DNA of 39,129 nt, taken from NCBI RefSeq assembly GCF_012933655.1, contig NZ_JABBJJ010000088.1:1-39129 (forward strand), given 5' to 3'. The stretch is from Pyxidicoccus fallax. GTDB lineage: Bacteria; Myxococcota; Myxococcia; Myxococcales; Myxococcaceae. This document shows, piece by piece, positions 34,687 through 39,129 of the stretch; the first letter of the stretch is position 1; every line of letters begins with the position of its first letter. Both the position numbers and the translations under genes were made by a program. The notes beneath the pieces are model-generated. The model saw only the letters and a list, made by a program, of their open reading frames with translations. It searched no databases and was not told the DNA's origin.

Positions 34687-35315
34687 TTGACCTGTACACG
34701 TTCGCGACGCCCAACGGGCGCAAGGTGTCCATCGCCCTCGAGGAGATGGAGCTGCCCTACAACGTCAAGGTGGTGGACATCACGAAGGGCGACCAGTTCA
34801 AGCCCGAGTTCCTGGCCATCAATCCCAACAACAAGATTCCGGCCATCGTGGACCACGCGACGGTGGACCACCGGCCGCTGACCGTCTTCGAGTCGGGCGC
34901 CATCCTGCTCTACCTCGCGGAGAAGACGGGCAAGCTGCTGCCCTCCAGCCCGCGCGGGAAGGCCGAGGTGACGCAGTGGCTGATGTTCCAGATGGGCGGC
35001 CTGGGGCCCATGTTCGGGCAGCTCGGGTACTTCACGCGCTTCAGCAAGGCGTACGTCCCGCATGCCATCGAGCGCTATCGCAACGAGTCCAAGCGCATCC
35101 TCGGCGTGCTGGACGAACAGCTCGGCAAGGGTGACTACGTGGCGGGGAAGTTCTCCATCGCGGACTGTGCCATCTACCCATGGGTGGCGGGCATGCGCGA
35201 GTACAACCCCGACATCTTCACGGGCCTGCGCAACGTGCCGCAGTACCTGGCGCGCGTGGGAAGCCGCCCGGCCGTGCAGCGCGGCATGGCGGTGCCGGAC
35301 CTGAGCAAGAAGTAG
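34683..35315 (+). CDS. yfcG: Nu-class glutathione transferase, YfcG-like
   Basis: A 210-residue protein strongly like E. coli YfcG: MIDLYTFATPNGRKVSIALEE at the start, then INPNNKIPAIVDH, FESGAILLYLAEKTGKLL, QMGGLGPMFGQ and SIADCAIYPWV. The TPN motif takes the place of the catalytic Ser/Tyr of other classes. YfcG binds two glutathiones or GSSG and reduces disulfides and organic hydroperoxides, so a redox role is expected. It overlaps the SDR gene by 4 nt and is the end of that operon. Confidence 0.92.
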   Translation: MIDLYTFATPNGRKVSIALEEMELPYNVKVVDITKGDQFKPEFLAINPNNKIPAIVDHATVDHRPLTVFESGAILLYLAEKTGKLLPSSPRGKAEVTQWLMFQMGGLGPMFGQLGYFTRFSKAYVPHAIERYRNESKRILGVLDEQLGKGDYVAGKFSIADCAIYPWVAGMREYNPDIFTGLRNVPQYLARVGSRPAVQRGMAVPDLSKK

Positions 35316-35372
35316 GGCCCACGAGGCCGGGCGCGGAGCGGAAAGCCGCCGCGAGCCCTCAGGACTTCCCCT

Positions 35373-35378
35373 TATAGG
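35373..35378 (+). promoter_or_regulatory. Putative -10 element for the small exported protein
   Basis: TATAGG in an AT-richer patch (CCTTATAGGCATTG) would start transcription near 35385, giving a leader of about 65 nt that holds the hairpin at 35410. Confidence 0.35.
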
Positions 35379-35409
35379 CATTGAGCCTTCGTCACGCGGA
35401 TGATGCGGA

Positions 35410-35432
35410 TGGGCCCCGATGACCGGGGCCCA
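35410..35432 (+). promoter_or_regulatory. Leader hairpin before the small exported protein
   Basis: TGGGCCCC and GGGGCCCA form a perfect 8-bp stem around a 7-nt GATGACC loop. GGAT/ATCC pairs can extend it past a bulge. It stops about 6 nt before GAGGTG, the likely ribosome-binding site, so folding could affect translation. Confidence 0.4.
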
Positions 35433-35449
35433 CATCCCGAGGTGCCCGT

Positions 35450-35767
35450 ATGACCCGGAAGCTCGTGCAGGGGTTCTTGATGGCGGCGGCGCTGGTGGTT
35501 CCCTCTGGCAATGCGCTGGCGTTCTGCATGGAGGGGGACACCATGGAGTGCATGTGTCCCGATGGCTCCTGGTCCCTCCGGTATTGCATCAACAGTCGCT
35601 TCGGCGCCTGCGAGTGCGGGGGTCTCCGCGAGGAGGACGAGGGCGCCTCGGTGTCGAAGGCCGAGGTGGCGGCGCGGCAGAGCCCCTCCGAGGCGGAGGC
35701 GGCGCTCAGTTGCGTGGACGCCTCGAAGCCCGAGCAGGCGCCGGCTCCGGCCAGCACCCGGGGCTGA
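35450..35767 (+). CDS. Small exported Cys-rich protein
   Basis: The 105-residue precursor has a signal peptide (1-24, ending ALA). The mature part is about 80 residues with six cysteines packed at the front (FCMEGDTMECMCPDGSW, YCINSRFGACECGG), then an acidic, low-complexity tail with one more Cys. The spacing suggests a small disulfide-rich domain that is exported. I know no family for it. It has its own leader and promoter signals and stands apart from neighbours. Confidence 0.65.
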   Translation: MTRKLVQGFLMAAALVVPSGNALAFCMEGDTMECMCPDGSWSLRYCINSRFGACECGGLREEDEGASVSKAEVAARQSPSEAEAALSCVDASKPEQAPAPASTRG

Positions 35768-35930
35768 CCTTCCGGGTTGCCGCTCGCGGGTCACCGCGAA
35801 GGTGGCGTGGACTCGCGGGCACCAGGCCCCTTTTCACGTCTGGCGAGGCGACCCCGGTCCTCCCGCTTGAAGCAGGCCGGCCGGTCACCAGACGGGCAGG
35901 CGGTGTGGGGCCGGTCGCGCGCGCTGGGGT

Positions 35931-35939
35931 GCGTAGCTT
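35931..35939 (+). promoter_or_regulatory. Putative -10 element (GCGTAGCTT)
   Basis: It lies 7 nt before the ATG at 35947. It is a weaker match (TAGCTT) of the same GCGTA-type element seen before other genes here. Confidence 0.25.
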
Positions 35940-35946
35940 GAGGGGT

Positions 35947-36450
35947 ATGATGGAACCGCCTGTCTCGTCGCGGCCCCGCCTCCTCCTGCTCGCCCTGGGC
36001 CCGGGGCTCGTGGGTGCCACTTCGTTGACGCTCGTGCACGAGGGTGCCCGCCGGGTGCTGGAGCATCCGCCCCGGATGGACGTGCTGGGCAAGCGCGCGC
36101 TGAAGAAGGGCATCCGCGCCTTCGGTGGCCGGCCCGCGCACGGCAAGCGCCTGCACCAGCAGTCGCTCGCGGGCGACCTCGTGTCCAACAGCCTCTTCTA
36201 CTCGCTGGTGGCGCTGGGCCGGCCGAAACGGCCGTACCTGCGCGGCGCGGTGCTCGGGCTGCTCGCGGGCCTGGGCGCGGTGGTGCTGCCGCCGTACCTC
36301 GGACTGGGCCAGGCTCCCAGCCGCGCGCGGCGGTCCACGTCGCTCCTCACCGTGGCGTGGTACACGCTGGGCGGGCTGGCCGCCGCGCGTGCCACCCGAC
36401 GCCTCATCGACGCCCGCCCCGCCCTGGAGACGCCGGGCCCCGGCTGGTAG
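35947..36450 (+). CDS. Membrane protein of unknown function
   Basis: The 167-residue protein has hydrophobic segments at about 11-28 (LLLLALGPGLVGATSLTL), 97-117 (GAVLGLLAGLGAVVLPPYLG) and 132-148 (LLTVAWYTLGGLAAA). A basic cytoplasmic-looking stretch lies between the first two. No family is recognised. It ends 5 nt before the pyrophosphatase gene, so it leads a three-gene operon. It might link the polyphosphate-type genes to the membrane, but only position suggests that. Confidence 0.65.
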   Translation: MMEPPVSSRPRLLLLALGPGLVGATSLTLVHEGARRVLEHPPRMDVLGKRALKKGIRAFGGRPAHGKRLHQQSLAGDLVSNSLFYSLVALGRPKRPYLRGAVLGLLAGLGAVVLPPYLGLGQAPSRARRSTSLLTVAWYTLGGLAAARATRRLIDARPALETPGPGW

Positions 36451-36455
36451 CCCAC

Positions 36456-36995
36456 ATGGCGACGGACCTCACCCGCCTGCCCCTGCGCGGGCAACAAGGA
36501 GCCTTCCACGTGGTCGTCGAGTCCCCGCGCGGCTCGACGGTGAAGCTCAAGTACGACACGGCGCTGAAGGCGTTCACCATCTCCCGGCCCCTGACGCGCG
36601 GGCTGCGCTACCCCTTCGACTGGGGCTTCATCCCCTCGACGCGTGGGCCGGACGGGGACCCGCTGGACGCGATGGTGTACTGGGACGACACCACCTGGCC
36701 CGGCGTGGTGCTGCCCTGCCGGGCGCTCGGCGTGTTGCAGGTGGACCAGAAGAAGCGCAACGGCCGGCCCGGAGACCGCGAGCGCAATGACCGCATCCTC
36801 ACGGTGCCCATCTCCGCGACCCGCGCCGAGCACCTTCAGACATACCAACAACTGTCCAAGCGCGAGCGCGATGAGCTGGAGCACTTCTTCCTCACGGCCG
36901 TGCACTTCGCGGACAAGGACGCGCGCATCCTGGGCTGGGAAGGCCCGGAGGGAGCGGAGCGGATGCTGCGCCAGTTCGAACTGACGGAGGGCTGA
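36456..36995 (+). CDS. ppa: Family I inorganic pyrophosphatase
   Basis: A 179-residue soluble pyrophosphatase. The signature DGDPLD gives metal ligands D66, D68 and D71 at nearly the E. coli positions (65, 67, 70). KYD replaces the usual KYE, a mild change. RYPFDWGFIPST and the late ADKDARILGW strand are also typical. It splits PPi to phosphate and pulls biosynthetic reactions forward. The start at 36456 is 5 nt after the membrane gene. The CHAD gene starts in the next base after its stop. Confidence 0.93.
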   Translation: MATDLTRLPLRGQQGAFHVVVESPRGSTVKLKYDTALKAFTISRPLTRGLRYPFDWGFIPSTRGPDGDPLDAMVYWDDTTWPGVVLPCRALGVLQVDQKKRNGRPGDRERNDRILTVPISATRAEHLQTYQQLSKRERDELEHFFLTAVHFADKDARILGWEGPEGAERMLRQFELTEG

Positions 36996-37895
36996 GTGGC
37001 ACAACCGATTCCCATCCGAGGCCTGGGCCCCGACACCCACCTGGGGCTGGCCGCGCGGCGCATCCTCGCGGGCCGGCTCGCGGACGTGCGCAGGCCGGAG
37101 GCACGGCTCGCGGACGGGCTCGACGACGAGTCCGTCCACGACATGCGCGTGGCCACCCGGCGCCTGCGCGCGGCGCTCCAGGTGTTCCGTCCGCTGGGCG
37201 GGCTGCGGAAGCTGGAGCAGCAGGTGAAGCGGGTGCAGGACGCGCTGGGCGACGTGAGGGACTTGCACGTGCAGGCGGCGTGGCTGGAGGGCGCGGCGCG
37301 CACGGTGGAGAAGGACAAGCCCGGCACGCGCGAGGGCATCACCGCGCTGCGGGACAAGCGGCTGGCGCACCTGGATGAGCGGGAGGCCCGGCTGCGCGAG
37401 GAGCTGGAGCGCTGGGTGGACAGGACGGTGCCCCGGCTCCTGCGCAAGCTGGACACGCTGGCGGACTCGCGGCGCTTCGGAGGCCGCCGCACCCGAAAGC
37501 ACCTGCACTGGCGCGTGCGCCGCGTGCGCAAGCGCATGGAGACGTACGCCGAGGCGCCGGATGCAGAGGCCGCGCACGAGCTGCGCAAGGACTTGAAGAA
37601 GCTGCGCTACGAGCTGGAGGTCTTCGAGCCCGCCTTCCGCCGCACGGTGGACGCGCTGCTGGAGGTGCTGGTGCCGCTGCAGGACGAGCTGGGCGAGCTG
37701 CACGACGCCGACGTGCGGTTGGAGCTGTTCGAGCGGCTGGCCGCCGAGGCGAAGCCCCGCGAGCGCAAGGCGGCGCGGGCACTGCTGCCGAAGGTGCGGG
37801 AGGAGCGCGCGAAGCGCGCGGCGGAGCTGGCCCGCGAGATCCAGCGCTGGCACACGGAGGAGCTTCCCCGGCGGCTGCTCCGGATGCTCGCGTGA
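36996..37895 (+). CDS. CHAD-domain protein (polyphosphate-associated)
   Basis: The 299-residue all-helical protein has two CHAD repeats. The first holds the basic histidine motif VHDMRVATRRLRAALQVFRP, the second AAHELRKDLKKLRYELEVF. CHAD proteins use these His/Arg/Lys surfaces to bind inorganic polyphosphate, often at granules. No CYTH (triphosphatase) domain is attached. The GTG start directly follows the pyrophosphatase stop. Together with the pyrophosphatase this suggests phosphate or polyphosphate handling. Its 3' end lies antisense to the open TetR tail frame. Confidence 0.9.
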   Translation: MAQPIPIRGLGPDTHLGLAARRILAGRLADVRRPEARLADGLDDESVHDMRVATRRLRAALQVFRPLGGLRKLEQQVKRVQDALGDVRDLHVQAAWLEGAARTVEKDKPGTREGITALRDKRLAHLDEREARLREELERWVDRTVPRLLRKLDTLADSRRFGGRRTRKHLHWRVRRVRKRMETYAEAPDAEAAHELRKDLKKLRYELEVFEPAFRRTVDALLEVLVPLQDELGELHDADVRLELFERLAAEAKPRERKAARALLPKVREERAKRAAELAREIQRWHTEELPRRLLRMLA

Positions 37896-39129
37896 CGGGC
37901 TACCCCCTTCAGGACACTCGGGCATGCCTGACGTGCTCCGTCATGGAAGATGGGCTGTAACAGCGGGGTGAGAGCCGAGTTGCGCAACGTCATGCCCGAT
38001 TCCTTCAGGACGCCGGAAGGCACTGCACGGAGCAGGGCGCCGCCTGGCGAAGCTCGAACCGGAGCGGTGCACGCGGCAGGGGCGCGAGCACGCTCTCGCG
38101 CTGGAGGGCGTGTCCCGCTCCGGCAGGAGCCGTCACCCCGACGCAAGCCCGTCGCTCCGAGCGCTGATGTTCCGGAGTCGCGGGCCGTTGAAGCGTCCCC
38201 AGACACCTGACCCGAGTGCGGAGTCTCCACACTTTCCTCACCCGGGTCTTCCCTTCCGGATGCTTCCAGAGTCACGGCGCCCACATGCGACGCGCCCACG
38301 CCACCGGGCTCCGAGCCTTCCGTCGCAGCCCCCTCCTCCAGAGGAGGCGACGCGCCTGGCTCACCTGGCGCCGAGCCTTCTGTCGCAGCCCCCTCCAGCG
38401 GAGGAGTCCCAGCACCTTCCGCCTCGGCGCCTTCGGCGATAGCCCCCTCCAGCGGAGGAGTACCCGCGCCTTCCACCTCGGCGCCTTCGGTGCCAACGCC
38501 CTCCAGCGGAGGAGTACCCGCGCCTTCCACCTCGGCGCCTTCGGTGCCAACGCCCTCCAGCGGAGGAGTACCCGCTCCTTCCACCTCGGCGCCTTCGGTG
38601 CCAGCACCCTCCAACGGAGGAGTCCCCGCCCCTTCCACCTCGGCGCCTTCAGTGCCAGCGTCCTCCAGAGGAGGCGTTCGCCCGCCTCCGGCACCGGACT
38701 CCTCCTCCGCCGCCAGCGCCTTCCAGAGCACCCGTCCCATGAGACGGACGTTCTCCAGCGCGTCCTGCTCGTCTCCCCGTGCCACTGCCCGCACCAGCTC
38801 CGCCAGCGCTCCCCAGATGAGCCCCTCGCCCACCTGCACGCTTCCAGGCGCCAGCGCGCCCACGCGCTCACCGTGCGCCAGCACCTCCCTCACCAACTCC
38901 CGCGCCTGGGCACCCAGGGCCTCCGGCTCCAGCGAGTCCGGATGCCAGTGCATGAAGGTGAAGTGGAACAGCTCCGGCTTCCTCGTCGCGCACCACGCCA
39001 GGTCCTCCCAGAAGCTGTCGAAGACCTCGCGAAAGCTGCGCTCCGGCTGCTCCGGCGCCAGCTCGAAGTCCACGCGTGCGATGCGGCAGAGTTCGGTCTC
39101 GGCCCACTGGCGCACCTCCCGCGCGAAGC
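37607..39129 (-). CDS. TetR-family regulator with a long repeat tail (partial)
   Basis: The gene enters from the right edge. The first visible part (about 39129-38720) fits a TetR ligand-binding domain: FWEDLAWCATRKPELFHFTF, VLAHGERVGAL, VQVGEGLIWGALAELVRAVARG. The DNA-binding helix-turn-helix lies outside the window. An 18-residue tandem repeat (TPPLEGVGTEGAEVEGAG) then runs for several copies, followed by low-complexity sequence. No in-frame stop appears until 37607, inside the CHAD gene on the other strand. The last 289 nt read as Ser/Arg-rich shadow, so the true end may be earlier if a frameshift is present. Confidence 0.6.
   Translation of the reverse strand, partial: FAREVRQWAETELCRIARVDFELAPEQPERSFREVFDSFWEDLAWCATRKPELFHFTFMHWHPDSLEPEALGAQARELVREVLAHGERVGALAPGSVQVGEGLIWGALAELVRAVARGDEQDALENVRLMGRVLWKALAAEEESGAGGGRTPPLEDAGTEGAEVEGAGTPPLEGAGTEGAEVEGAGTPPLEGVGTEGAEVEGAGTPPLEGVGTEGAEVEGAGTPPLEGAIAEGAEAEGAGTPPLEGAATEGSAPGEPGASPPLEEGAATEGSEPGGVGASHVGAVTLEASGREDPGEESVETPHSGQVSGDASTARDSGTSALGATGLRRGDGSCRSGTRPPARERARAPAACTAPVRASPGGALLRAVPSGVLKESGMTLRNSALTPLLQPIFHDGARQACPSVLKGVARHASIRSSRRGSSSVCQRWISRASSAARFARSSRTFGSSARAALRSRGFASAASRSNSSNRTSASCSSPSSSCSGTSTSSSASTVRRKAGSKTSSS
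38392..38691 (-). repeat. 54-bp tandem repeat (minisatellite) in the TetR tail
   Basis: Five units keep an exact 54-nt step (starts 38392, 38446, 38500, 38554, 38608), followed by a partial unit from 38662. More diverged units lie below 38392, one with a 6-nt insert. The middle units are nearly identical. A step of 54 is a multiple of three, so copy changes keep the frame. Confidence 0.9.

Noticed and set aside
38332..38691. Possible CRISPR array at the right end
   Set aside because: The units are contiguous 54-bp coding repeats with no unique spacers.

Overview
The window is very GC-rich and densely coded. It carries two membrane Ser/Thr protein kinases, an FHA protein, many lipoproteins, a MopE/thrombospondin-like Asp-Cys repeat protein, PEGA domains and a CHAD protein. 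That mix points to a myxobacterium (Myxococcota, Myxococcus/Corallococcus-like). This is inferred from gene content and codon use, not from a marker gene. I see no rRNA, tRNA, CRISPR array, insertion sequence or prophage.

Layout. Positions 1-5825 hold a cut-off lipoprotein, a small FHA protein, and a minus-strand group: PEGA envelope protein, Cys/Asp repeat lipoprotein, PEGA-tailed Ser/Thr kinase, TPR/coiled-coil membrane protein. Positions 6022-9890 (plus) hold a host-attachment/baeRF-like protein, then a tight chemoreceptor-HAD phosphatase-GT2 set. Positions 9894-11182 (minus) hold a glutathione transferase and a class III nucleotide cyclase-like protein that has lost a metal aspartate. Positions 11559-15152 (minus) are a second membrane kinase followed by a lipoprotein and a secreted protein, both of unknown family. 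Positions 15321-17399 encode an S46 dipeptidyl peptidase with a clear intrinsic terminator. It is divergent from a lipase coupled to a small lipoprotein (17533-19103).

Positions 19154-21594 are a LysR regulator divergent from an isochorismatase-family hydrolase and an NADP/F420-type reductase, with a perfect palindrome between the divergent genes. A small lipoprotein follows. Next come a MocR-type regulator divergent from a rhodanese, and a TonB-like protein divergent from two tandem paralogs built of carboxypeptidase-regulatory-like beta domains. From 29528 on are an EEP-family hydrolase, a DUF4442 hotdog protein, a flavin amine oxidase, a Dps ferritin, an SDR-GST pair, a small Cys-rich exported protein, a membrane protein-inorganic pyrophosphatase-CHAD operon, and a TetR regulator running off the right edge with a 54-bp tandem repeat in its tail.

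How the genes fit together. Much of the window concerns the cell envelope and signalling. Both kinases are single-pass membrane proteins encoded next to exported partners. The detoxification/redox genes (two GSTs, SDR, rhodanese, Dps, amine oxidase, isochorismatase) are spread out and look like ordinary accessory metabolism. The pyrophosphatase-CHAD pair suggests a phosphate/polyphosphate link. I found no convincing complete new defence or mobile system. The less explained items are the kinase-exported-protein trio, the pseudo-cyclase, the repeat-tailed TetR protein, and several strong inverted repeats in leaders and intergenic gaps.
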